Origin: an uncultured Acidimicrobiaceae bacterium
GTDB lineage: Bacteria > Actinomycetota > Acidimicrobiia > Spongiisociales > SHLN01
Direction of reading: 5' to 3'
Assembly: GCA_947259275.1 (NCBI GenBank)
Contig: CAMYMH010000018.1
Span: forward strand, 1-64,000
DNA length: 64,000 nt
Shown here: positions 46,708 to 55,870 of the stretch, one piece after another
Numbering within the stretch: position 1 is the first letter of the stretch
How the letters are laid out: each line of letters opens with the position of its first letter
Position numbers and translations under genes: made by a program
Notes under the pieces: model-generated
What the model saw: the letters and a program-made list of their open reading frames with translations, nothing else
Told to the model about the DNA's origin: nothing
Databases searched by the model: none

Positions 46708-47940
46708 CTAGTTGATGGCGGGGACGGCGGCACGCCTCGAAATGAGTAGGTAGGTCTCCATGTCTCCCTTGCCCTTGACCGACACCAGGCCCCGGGGCTC
46801 ACACAGGTACTGGTCCCGGATCAGCTCATAGGTGGCGGCACTCAATTGAACCGATCCCGCCACCCCTCCCGACTCCATACGACTGGCGGTATTGACGGCG
46901 TCACCCCACAGGTCGTAGGAGAACTTGTGAGTTCCGATGATCCCGGCGACGACCGGCCCGGAGTTGATGCCGATCCGGAGCGCGATCTTGCGGCCATCGA
47001 AATCGTTGGCGGCAACATGGTCACGAATTCGCAATGCCAGTTCGGCCACCGCGTAGGCGTGATCCGGTCGAGCCACCGGCACTCCCGACGCCACCATGTA
47101 CTCGTCACCGACCGTCTTGATCTTCTCCAAGCCCAGCTCATCGACAAAGGAGTCGAAGGTCGAGAACACGTCGTTGAGCAGACCGACCAGCTCGGAAGGA
47201 GTCATCCCGGCCGACATCGGGGTGAAGTCGACCACGTCGGCAAACAACACCGAAGCCGAGTCAAAGTGATCGGCGATCATCGTGTGGTCCGCCTTGAGGC
47301 GGCCGGCGATTTCGTCGGGGAGAATGTTGTGCAGCAGGTCGTCCGATTGCCTCTGGAACCGGTCCCGCTGCCGGACGAAGTACGCCATAGTGGCAAAGGC
47401 AACCGCAGTCACACCGATGAAATTGAAGGCAAGTTCCCCGGAAGTTCCCTCGACGATGTAGTGAGGCTCTATCCACTCAGGGAGCGCAACCGCAGCCACG
47501 ACTATGACTACGAAGCCGACGAACCACCAGAATCCCGCTCTGAGGCCGAGTGCAAAGAGGGCGCCGAGAACATTCATGAGCCCCCAGAGGATCGCACCCG
47601 AGGATGGCTGGATCCCTCCCAGGAGGATCGTTTCCACCAGGATTACCAACATTACGAAAAGAAGAAGGACGTTGAATATCCCTGCGAACCAATGCGGCTT
47701 GAGGCGCAGCGCAATCAGTGACCCCGAGATGTGCAGAGCCGTCCAGAGGGACGTCGCCGCCAACCATGCTCGACCAGATCCAAGACCGTCGAGCCCTCCC
47801 ACAACGTTGAGTGCTACAAAGAGGATCGACACACCCACAATGATCCGCCGCCTGCCCCGCTGGTCATCAGACTCCCCTGGGAACGAGCCGATCGAGAGGA
47901 AGCGCTCCCACATCCGACGTGCCCGGGCCATGGCAGTCAT
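46708..47940 (-). CDS. Membrane class III adenylate cyclase, copy 1
   Basis: N-terminal TM helices; SVLFADVVDFTPMSAGM; KIKTVGDEYM; SYDLWGDAVNTASRMES. Confidence 0.93.
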   Translation of the reverse strand: MTAMARARRMWERFLSIGSFPGESDDQRGRRRIIVGVSILFVALNVVGGLDGLGSGRAWLAATSLWTALHISGSLIALRLKPHWFAGIFNVLLLFVMLVILVETILLGGIQPSSGAILWGLMNVLGALFALGLRAGFWWFVGFVVIVVAAVALPEWIEPHYIVEGTSGELAFNFIGVTAVAFATMAYFVRQRDRFQRQSDDLLHNILPDEIAGRLKADHTMIADHFDSASVLFADVVDFTPMSAGMTPSELVGLLNDVFSTFDSFVDELGLEKIKTVGDEYMVASGVPVARPDHAYAVAELALRIRDHVAANDFDGRKIALRIGINSGPVVAGIIGTHKFSYDLWGDAVNTASRMESGGVAGSVQLSAATYELIRDQYLCEPRGLVSVKGKGDMETYLLISRRAAVPAIN

Positions 47941-48012
47941 ATGGCGACCATAGTGGACGGATGCCCACGCCCGCCGATTCCTCTTCGATGACGGTTGTCG
48001 GCGGCACCACAC

Positions 48013-49245
48013 TCAGCTGGTTGCAGGGGCGTTGGCACGTCTCGATACGAGCATATAGGTCTTCATGTCCCCTTTACCCCTCACCGGGACCACGCCGCGG
48101 GGCTCGCAGACGAACCGGTCCTGGATCAGTTCGTGTGTCGCCGCGCTCACCTGGACCGATCCCGCTAGGCCCGCCGACTCCATTCGACTGGCGGTATTGA
48201 CGGCGTCACCCCACAGGTCGTAAGAGAACTTGCTGGTCCCGATGATCCCGGCGACCACCGGCCCGGAGTTGATGCCAATCCGGAGCGCAATCTTGCGGCC
48301 ATCGAAATCGTTGGCGGCAACATGGTCACGAATTCGCAATGCTAGTTCGGCCACCGCGTAGGCGTGATCCGGTCGAGCCACCGGCACTCCCGACGCCACC
48401 ATGTACTCGTCACCCACCGTCTTGATCTTCTCCAAGCCCAACTCATCGACAAAGGAGTCGAAGGTCGAGAACACGTCGTTGAGCAGACCGACCAGCTCGG
48501 AAGGAGTCATCCCAGCCGACATCGGGGTGAAGTCGACCACGTCGGCAAACAACACCGAAGCCGAGTCAAAGTGATCGGCGATCATCTCCTCCTCCTCCTT
48601 GAGCCGGTTGGCAATCTCATCGGGGAGGATGTTGTGCAGCAAGTCGTCCGACTCTTTCTGGAGTCGGTTCCGTTGTCGAACGAAGTACGCCATGGTGGCA
48701 AAGGCAAAGGCAGTCACCGCGGCGATGTTGAAGGCAAACTCGCCCGAAGTCCCTTCGACGATGTACCGGGGCTCGATCCAGTTGGGGAGCACGGTGGCGG
48801 CCGCGACGGCGATCAAGAAGCCGATGAACCAGGCAAATGCTGCCCTGAGGCTGAGGGCAACTAGCGCACCCAGCACTGCCAGAAGCCCGAACAGGATCTC
48901 GCCGGAGGATGGTTGGAGCCCACCCAGGACGACGGTGGTCGCCAGCGTCTCCGCCAGCACGAAGAGGAAGGCAACATGCAGGATCGCGGTGAACCATCGG
49001 GGTCTGAGCCGGAGCACGATGAGCGCCCCAACGAGGTATGCGACCGTCCCGAAGGAAATCGCCGACATCCACGGCCGACCCGACCCGAGCTCGGAGAACC
49101 CGCCCACCACGTTGGGTGGTACAGAGAGCACAAAGACGCCCACGATGATGCGCCTGCTCCCCCGCCGAGAACGAGACTCCTCCGGGTACGAACCGAGGGA
49201 TAGGAAGTACTCCCATATCCGGCGTACCCGGGACGTGGCACCCAT
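48013..49245 (-). CDS. Membrane class III adenylate cyclase, copy 2
   Basis: Same architecture as copy 1 at a constant 1305-bp offset. Confidence 0.93.
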   Translation of the reverse strand: MGATSRVRRIWEYFLSLGSYPEESRSRRGSRRIIVGVFVLSVPPNVVGGFSELGSGRPWMSAISFGTVAYLVGALIVLRLRPRWFTAILHVAFLFVLAETLATTVVLGGLQPSSGEILFGLLAVLGALVALSLRAAFAWFIGFLIAVAAATVLPNWIEPRYIVEGTSGEFAFNIAAVTAFAFATMAYFVRQRNRLQKESDDLLHNILPDEIANRLKEEEEMIADHFDSASVLFADVVDFTPMSAGMTPSELVGLLNDVFSTFDSFVDELGLEKIKTVGDEYMVASGVPVARPDHAYAVAELALRIRDHVAANDFDGRKIALRIGINSGPVVAGIIGTSKFSYDLWGDAVNTASRMESAGLAGSVQVSAATHELIQDRFVCEPRGVVPVRGKGDMKTYMLVSRRANAPATS

Positions 49246-49359
49246 ACCGCGACCATAGTGGTCGGGTACGCACGCTCGCCGGGTCGGAAGCCTTCCCCGG
49301 AGGGACGGTGTTGCTTTGTGACGGTGCGATCCCGCGCGCTACCTGGTTGGCCGGTTGTT

Positions 49360-49407
49360 GTCATCCCCGCCCTGAGGGCGGGGTGGCTCCGCCGGAGGCG
49401 GAGCCGG
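49360..49407. repeat. Adjacent GC-rich hairpins
   Basis: CCCCGCCCTgAGGGCGGGG and GGCTCCGCC-GGA-GGCGGAGCC. Confidence 0.75.
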
Positions 49408-49456
49408 GGTGGGGGAGGCCCCGAACCCAGCCATTGACTGTATCGGGAGGCTCATT

Positions 49457-49517
49457 GCCTCCCCCCATCCGCCACCGACCCTGCGGGCCGGCGCCACCTT
49501 CCCCTCAAGGGGAAGGA
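49457..49517 (+). repeat. Dispersed intergenic element, copy B
   Basis: gcctccccccatccgccaccgaccctgcgggccggcgccaccttcccctcaaggggaagga, close to copy A. Confidence 0.7.
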
Positions 49518-49552
49518 ACAGAAGACTCCGTGGTAACGCGCCCCCCTCCCGA

Positions 49553-50866
49553 CTAGTGGCCGTTGGAGCCGACCGGGTCGAGCAGCTCGGGGGGAGCGAT
49601 CGTCTCCTGGAAGGTGAACTCGGGGTAGGCCTCACCTCCGTGTTCGCTGCGGTCGAGACCCAGCCTCTCCTCGTCCGGTCCCACCCGCATGCCATGAACC
49701 AGATCGATGGCCTTGAACACCACCAGCGAGGTGACGAACACCCACCCAACGATGGCGGCGATGCCGGTGAGCTGCGTGATGAGGTCGCCCCCGCCCCATA
49801 TTGCCACCGCCAGCACGCCCCAAATCCCAGCCGTCCCGTGCACCGAGATCGCCCCCACCGGATCGTCGATCCTGGCACGTTCAATGCCGATGATCGAGAT
49901 AACTACGAGGGTTCCGGCGATTCCGCCCACCAGGATCGACGCCCCGAAAGGAATGCTGGCGGCGCCGGCGGTGATGCCGACCAGTCCGCCGAGGGCGCCA
50001 TTCAGCGTGAGCCCGACGTCTGGCTTTCCAGTGACCTTCCACGACACGAACATGGCTGCGGTGGCTCCGGCGGCCGGGGCCAGGGTGGTGGTGACCACCA
50101 CCGAGGCGAAGTCCACTCCGACTGCCGCCAGCGTGGACCCGCCGTTGAAGCCGTACCAGCCGAACCACAGGATGAACACGCCGAGGGCGCCGAGGGTCAG
50201 CGAGTGCCCGGGAATGGTCCGGATTTCCCCGCCTGGCCCGTACTTGCCCATCCGGGGGCCGACCACCAGCACCGCAGCCAGTGCCGCCACCGCACCGGTC
50301 AGGTGCACGACGCCCGAACCGGCGAAGTCTACGAAGCCCCGCTCGGCCAGCCAGCCTTCGCCGTTCCACACCCAATGCGACACAATCGGATAGATGATGG
50401 CGGTGATGAACGGCGTGTACAGCAGGTAGGCGGTGAACTTGACGCGTTCGGCCACCGCTCCGGAGATGATGGTGGCGGCGGTGGCGGCAAACACCGCCTG
50501 GAAGAACCACTCCGAGGCTCGTGCCTGGTCGGAGAAGAACCAGTTGCCGGTCGAGAAGAAGCCTCCAACCGAGGACCCGCCGTAGGCAAGGGCGAAGCCC
50601 ATCGCCCAGTAGGCGAGGGCGCCCACCGAGAAGTCCATGAAGTTCTTCATGATGATGTTGCCGGCGTTCTTGGCCCGGGTGAACCCGGACTCGACGAGGG
50701 CGAAGCCCGCCTGCATGAACATCACCAGCATGCCGGCGATGACCACCCACACCTCGTCGAGGGCGGTCGCAACATCGGTGAGGTTGGTCTGGGCGCTGGC
50801 GGCAAGGGCGAGCGGCCCCACCAACGCAACCCCCGCCATCACGGTGACGAGCATCAGACGTTTCAC
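49553..50866 (-). CDS. amt: Ammonium transporter
   Basis: MFMQAGFALVESGFTRAKNAGNIIMKNFMDF; LGVFILWFGWYGFNGGS; GTG start at 50864-50866. Confidence 0.95.
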   Translation of the reverse strand: MKRLMLVTVMAGVALVGPLALAASAQTNLTDVATALDEVWVVIAGMLVMFMQAGFALVESGFTRAKNAGNIIMKNFMDFSVGALAYWAMGFALAYGGSSVGGFFSTGNWFFSDQARASEWFFQAVFAATAATIISGAVAERVKFTAYLLYTPFITAIIYPIVSHWVWNGEGWLAERGFVDFAGSGVVHLTGAVAALAAVLVVGPRMGKYGPGGEIRTIPGHSLTLGALGVFILWFGWYGFNGGSTLAAVGVDFASVVVTTTLAPAAGATAAMFVSWKVTGKPDVGLTLNGALGGLVGITAGAASIPFGASILVGGIAGTLVVISIIGIERARIDDPVGAISVHGTAGIWGVLAVAIWGGGDLITQLTGIAAIVGWVFVTSLVVFKAIDLVHGMRVGPDEERLGLDRSEHGGEAYPEFTFQETIAPPELLDPVGSNGH

Positions 50867-50984
50867 GATTCTTCCTCCTGGTTTCGTACTAGGGAGCACC
50901 GTAAGGGACGCCGATTTCGTGGCCGTAACCGCCTGGTTACAGGTGGGTGGCGTGTTTGTTAAGCGAACGTTGCCGGGAACAGTC

Positions 50985-52232
50985 CTACGGGGGCGCGCCA
51001 CTGGTGGTGTAGGTGTGACCCAGCTTGGTTCTCCATCGGTGACCGCCGCCGGGTAGTGGGGTTTGGGTCCAACCGGCGGTGGTGCGGATGCGGTGGTCGT
51101 GGCGGCACAGCGGAGCCAGGTTGGGAGTGATGGTTGGACCCCCCTCGGCGTACGGGATGCGATGGTCGAGGTCGCAGTCGGTAGCCGGCATGCGACAGCC
51201 GGGAAAGACGCAGGCCCGATCCCGAGCGTTGACCTCTCTGCGCTGGCTGGTGGTGGGACGGCGACGGGTGATCCCATTGGCGAGCACCCCACCGTCGAGG
51301 TCGGTGATCGTGTAACGCCACTCCGCGCCTGGACTCTCATCGGTCAACTGACGTGCGATATCGGCAATCACCGGCCCGTACCCGGCCAGCTCCCCGGGGT
51401 GATCGGCTAACCGGGTGAGGGTCTCGAGATCAACCTGGATGTCGACCCCTCCCCGACCCCGACCCGATTCGGCCTTGGCCGCACCCTGGAGAAGGTCGAT
51501 GAAGATGTCGGCCCGGAGTTGATCCATGCTGCGTTCATCACCGCTGCGACGCAAGGACAGGGCGATACGATTGATCCGGCGGGTGATGACAGCTACCCGG
51601 TGGGGCGGCAAATTCAACCCGGAGAGCTGGGCCGTTCCGTCCGGAGTGGGTTCTGATACCACCCGCCGGTCCGACACTGCCTTCCGGTACCGCTCGGTGG
51701 CCTCATCGGGGTCGGTCTCGATGCCCAGCCGGCGCAACCGAGCGGCGAGTTGCCCGGTGGTCAAGCTCGGGGCATCGGCGAGCACCTGGTCGACCACCTG
51801 GCGGGCACCAGCCCGGGTCAGATGACTCGTACCGGTGACGATGGTGTGGGCTCGGCGTCGATCAATGTTGCCGCCGGCCAGCAAGTCCCACAGATCGGGG
51901 ACCCGGTGCTGTAGATCTAACGCCAAGTTCAGTTCGGTGTCGGCAGCCCGACGGGTCAGGCACAAGGCAACTCGGATCTCGGCCGCCGTCGCCTCATGCG
52001 CGATTTGATAGTCGTCCTCTGATTGGTGAATGGTGGCCGAGATGGCGGCCATGTCCGCATAGGTGTGAGCGGCGTAGTGCGATGCCATCCGCTGGTGGGC
52101 CCGCAGCACCACCACCTGGTCATAGCCAGACAGTGATGAAACATTGATCGTCGCCAGGGCTGCGGCCAGCTCCGGACCCGGCGCCACCTGGTCGAGATCG
52201 GGAATGACTTGGTTCTCTGCCTTGTCGAACAT
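50985..52232 (-). CDS. HNH endonuclease, DUF222/13E12-repeat family
   Basis: CVFPGCRMPATDCDLDHRIPYAEGGPTITPNLAPLCRHDHRIRT. Confidence 0.92.
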   Translation of the reverse strand: MFDKAENQVIPDLDQVAPGPELAAALATINVSSLSGYDQVVVLRAHQRMASHYAAHTYADMAAISATIHQSEDDYQIAHEATAAEIRVALCLTRRAADTELNLALDLQHRVPDLWDLLAGGNIDRRRAHTIVTGTSHLTRAGARQVVDQVLADAPSLTTGQLAARLRRLGIETDPDEATERYRKAVSDRRVVSEPTPDGTAQLSGLNLPPHRVAVITRRINRIALSLRRSGDERSMDQLRADIFIDLLQGAAKAESGRGRGGVDIQVDLETLTRLADHPGELAGYGPVIADIARQLTDESPGAEWRYTITDLDGGVLANGITRRRPTTSQRREVNARDRACVFPGCRMPATDCDLDHRIPYAEGGPTITPNLAPLCRHDHRIRTTAGWTQTPLPGGGHRWRTKLGHTYTTSGAPP

Positions 52233-52463
52233 ATGTTCGATTATATCAGGTGCCTGTGACGTTAACTAGACCTAAGACCCGTAGAATCTTGATTTCACTC
52301 GAAATTTCGTGTAGGTCTCGGGCACTCGCCGAGTCATTGAGCGCGGCGACACCCATCCCCCTGCGGGCCAACCCCACCCAAAGAGGCGGGCTTGCACGCT
52401 CGTCACCGACCCCCGGTCACGCCACACTGGTGGGGCGTACAATCGCCCCTAGAGGAGGTTCCG

Positions 52464-53768
52464 ATGGCAATCTCGGTATTCCTCGCTGACGACAACCTCA
52501 TTGTGCGGGAAGGCGTCAAGGCACTGCTCGACCTCGAAGAGGATTTCGAGGTGGTGGGCCAGGGCGCCGACTACGACGAGCTGGTCGAAGGCGCCGAAGC
52601 CGCTCACCCCCAGGTGATCGTGACCGACATTCGCATGCCCCCCGACTTCTCCCGGGAAGGTATCGACGCCGCCAAAGAGGTACGCAAACGCCACCCCGGC
52701 ACCGGCGTCGTGATCCTCTCCCAGTTCGACGACCCGGACTACGCCGTCTCACTCCTCTCGGAGGGTGCATCCGGCTATGCCTACCTCCTCAAGGACCGCG
52801 TCGGTGAAGGAGACCAACTGGCAAGGGCCGTTCGCGAGGTTGCCGCCGGTGGTTCGGTCCTCGACCCCACCATCGTCGAAGGGCTGACCACGCCGGTGCG
52901 GGCGGACTCCTCGCTGTCCCCGGCCGAGGAGGATCTCCTCCAACAGCTGGCGGAGGGAAAGACGGTCAACGCCATCGCCCTCCAGCGCAAGACCACTCCG
53001 GCCGACGCCAACGCCGCCATCGAGGCGCTGTTCTTGAAGCTGGCCGAGGGCCTCGCCTCGGGCCGGAGCGACAGCCTCAACCGCCTGAAGCGGCTCCGCC
53101 AGGCCATCGTCGACCGTGAAGAACTGGGGGAGTCGATGGCACGCTTGCTTCCCGGCGGAATCGCCGAGAAGCTGCGCCGCGAGGGGAAGCGGATCGGCGA
53201 GACGGAGAAGCTCACCGTCACCGTCCTGATGGGCGACATCCGCGGCTACACCACCATCGCCGAGCGCACCGACCCCAGCGTCCTGGCCGCTCAGCTCAAT
53301 GAGCACCGGGCCGCCATGAACCACGCCATCCTCGAGGGCGGCGGCACCATCATGCAGTTCGTCGGCGACGCCGTGGTGGCCGTGTTTGGTGCCCCACTCC
53401 CCCAGGACGACCACGCCGATCGAGCCGTCACGACCGCCGGCGCCATGCATGAAGCACAGGCGGCTCTCAACGCCGTATGGGAGGCCGAGGCCCGAGAGCC
53501 ATTTGGGCTCGGGATCGGGCTGTCGACCGGCGAAGTGGCTGCCGCCCTCCTGGGATCCGATGAGCGCCTGGAATGGACTGTGATCGGAGACACCGTCAAC
53601 CTCACCCAGCGGGTGCAGCAGTGGGCCGAACCCGGCGAGACGGTAATGACGAAAGCTACCTGGGAGGCCTGTACCAGCCCGGTCGAGGTCGACGAGTTGG
53701 AACCCGCCCATGTCAAAGGCCGGGAAGCCCAGGTCGTCGCCTATCGCTTCCCGAGGAGAGAGTCATGA
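52464..53768 (+). CDS. Receiver domain + degenerate LuxR-type HTH + class III nucleotide cyclase
   Basis: ISVFLADDNLIVREGVKALL...VIVTDIRMPP (REC); LSPAEEDLLQQLAEGKTVNAIALQRKTTPADANAAIEALFLKLAEG (GerE-like); VTVLMGDIRGYTTIAERTD...FVGDAVVAVFGAP...IGDTVNLTQRVQ. RBS gaggagg before ATG. Confidence 0.9.
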   Translation: MAISVFLADDNLIVREGVKALLDLEEDFEVVGQGADYDELVEGAEAAHPQVIVTDIRMPPDFSREGIDAAKEVRKRHPGTGVVILSQFDDPDYAVSLLSEGASGYAYLLKDRVGEGDQLARAVREVAAGGSVLDPTIVEGLTTPVRADSSLSPAEEDLLQQLAEGKTVNAIALQRKTTPADANAAIEALFLKLAEGLASGRSDSLNRLKRLRQAIVDREELGESMARLLPGGIAEKLRREGKRIGETEKLTVTVLMGDIRGYTTIAERTDPSVLAAQLNEHRAAMNHAILEGGGTIMQFVGDAVVAVFGAPLPQDDHADRAVTTAGAMHEAQAALNAVWEAEAREPFGLGIGLSTGEVAAALLGSDERLEWTVIGDTVNLTQRVQQWAEPGETVMTKATWEACTSPVEVDELEPAHVKGREAQVVAYRFPRRES

Positions 53769-55870
53769 CGAGATCAGCTGCCGGCAATACCTCCTGGATA
53801 AGCGACCGGACCCTGGTTCGGGCCCTGCGCGCGATGATGGCCGTCGGCGCCGCCCTCGCCGTGATCGGATCGGTGATGTTCTTCGCCACCGGCCATGCCA
53901 GCTCCTGGTGGTCGGACTTCATGGCGTACATCACGCTGTTCTCGGTCTTCTTCGCCGGCTTCGTTTGGCTGGTGATCCCCCATCAGCCGCGGAACACGGT
54001 TGTGTGGGCCATGGCCACGATGGGCTTGTTCGGCGGCGTGTACGTAGCCGGCTGGGCCTGGGTCGGGCTGCTGGTCGTCGACGACCTGGACCTGGTTCTA
54101 GGCGCCTCGACCATACCGACCGATCTCTCGCTGCCCGCTTCGTGGACTCTCATGGTCGTTGAGGGACTGGTGACCGCAGCAATCTTCACATTCATGACCT
54201 TCGGCCTGCTCCTGTTCCCGGACGGGAGATTGCCCTCGCCCCGCTGGCGTTGGGTCGGCGCGCTCGCCGGTTTCGGGATTCTGGTCGGGGCTGTGGGCAC
54301 GGGTTGGAGTTATCGCCGGGGGAGCACGGAACTGGACGCAGGAATCCTGAGCGACATCGGAGCTACTGCCTTCTTAATCGCCTCCGTCCTGTCCTTGGCA
54401 GCTCTCGTCGGCCGTTTCCGGCGCAGCCGCGGAGCGACCCGACAGCAGTTCAAGTGGATCGTGTGGGGTGCCTCTCTCTACATACCGGCCCAAATCGCCG
54501 TCATGTTCTTCGTTGACACCTCCTACGAGGATGTCGTTTTCCCTGTGTTCATGGCAACACTGCCGGTTTTTGTGGGTTCCTACGGCATCGCGGTCGGCAA
54601 GTACCGGCTGTACGACGTCGACGTGGTCATCTCGCGGACGGTCGCCTACGTCGCGCTGGCAACCGTGATCGCGGCCCTGTACGGGGCCGCCGTTCTCAGC
54701 CTCATCTTCCTCTTCGGCGACCCCGATGAGGGGGGAAGTGACCTGGGCTTGGTTCTGCCGGCCACCGTATTGGTGGCGATTGTGTTCGAGCCGCTCCGGA
54801 TAAGGCTGCAGCGGTGGGCCGACCGCATCGTGTACGGCAAACGGGCTGCGCCACATGAGATCCTTTCCCAGCTGACGGCGCAACTCTCCGACACCTCGGC
54901 CGGCGCGGGCTTGGTGGGACTCGCTCACCTCCTGCGCGAAGGCACAGCAGCCGATAGTGCGGTGGTGTGGCTTCGGGTCGGAGATCGGTTGCGGGTTGAA
55001 GCCGCCTCACCGGAGGACGCCCGGCTGAGCGTTTTGGATCTTGCCTCCGAAGAGGATCTACCCACCTCAGAGTTGGAGCTATCGGTGCCGGTACACCATG
55101 GGGGCGAGTTGCTGGGAGCGCTTGGCATCAGCAAACCCCGTTCGCACCCGGTCACGCCTGCCGATGAAGATCTGCTGGCCGACGTTGCGGCCGGTGCCGG
55201 CCTCCTGCTGCGCAACCTGCGACTCAATGCGGAGCTGGCCGACCGGGCGACCGAGCTGCAGGCATCGAGGCGTCGTCTGATCGCCGCTCAAGATGCCGCC
55301 CGTCACCGCTTGGAGCGAGACCTCCACGACGGCGCCCAACAGGAAGTAGTAGCACTCAAGGTCAGGCTCGGCCTCGCCCAAACCATCGCCGAGCGGGAAG
55401 GCGCCCACGATGTGGCCGTGAAAGTGGCGGACTTGGCTGACGGTACCCAGCAGGCGGTGGATGCAATGCGGGCGGTGGCTCGTGGCATCTATCCGCCGTT
55501 GCTCGAGGCCGAGGGGCTGGGACCTGCGCTGGGGGCAGCCAACCGCTCTGTCGACCTGCCCGTGCAGTTCGACCTGGAGGCGCTTCCCCGCTACTCGAAG
55601 GAAGTCGAAGAAACCGTCTACTTCTGCCTGCTGGCTGCCATGAACCGGGCCAAGATGGCGGGCGCGACATCCCTGCAGGTGGATCTGCGAGGAACCGATG
55701 CCTCACTGGCCGCCACCGTGACCTACGACTCGGCCGACCGCGGCGACTTGACCGCCGTCACCGATCGGGTTGATGCCTTCGGCGGAACTGTCACCACCGC
55801 CCCCACCGCCGAAGGGACCACGCTCGAACTGGAACTCCCGGTCAGGGGCCGGGTATTGGAGCCGGCATGA
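53765..55870 (+). CDS. NarL-family membrane sensor kinase: intact DHp His, degenerate ATPase domain
   Basis: RLERDLHDGAQQEVVALKVRLG; C-terminal TVYFCLLAAMNRAKMAGATS and VTYDSADRGD lack canonical N and DxG motifs. Confidence 0.88.
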   Translation: MTRSAAGNTSWISDRTLVRALRAMMAVGAALAVIGSVMFFATGHASSWWSDFMAYITLFSVFFAGFVWLVIPHQPRNTVVWAMATMGLFGGVYVAGWAWVGLLVVDDLDLVLGASTIPTDLSLPASWTLMVVEGLVTAAIFTFMTFGLLLFPDGRLPSPRWRWVGALAGFGILVGAVGTGWSYRRGSTELDAGILSDIGATAFLIASVLSLAALVGRFRRSRGATRQQFKWIVWGASLYIPAQIAVMFFVDTSYEDVVFPVFMATLPVFVGSYGIAVGKYRLYDVDVVISRTVAYVALATVIAALYGAAVLSLIFLFGDPDEGGSDLGLVLPATVLVAIVFEPLRIRLQRWADRIVYGKRAAPHEILSQLTAQLSDTSAGAGLVGLAHLLREGTAADSAVVWLRVGDRLRVEAASPEDARLSVLDLASEEDLPTSELELSVPVHHGGELLGALGISKPRSHPVTPADEDLLADVAAGAGLLLRNLRLNAELADRATELQASRRRLIAAQDAARHRLERDLHDGAQQEVVALKVRLGLAQTIAEREGAHDVAVKVADLADGTQQAVDAMRAVARGIYPPLLEAEGLGPALGAANRSVDLPVQFDLEALPRYSKEVEETVYFCLLAAMNRAKMAGATSLQVDLRGTDASLAATVTYDSADRGDLTAVTDRVDAFGGTVTTAPTAEGTTLELELPVRGRVLEPA

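Noticed and set aside
50985-52232. HNH/DUF222 gene as a mobile intron or homing element
   Set aside because: No intron structure, target duplication or inverted repeats seen; DUF222-HNH genes are common in actinobacteria.
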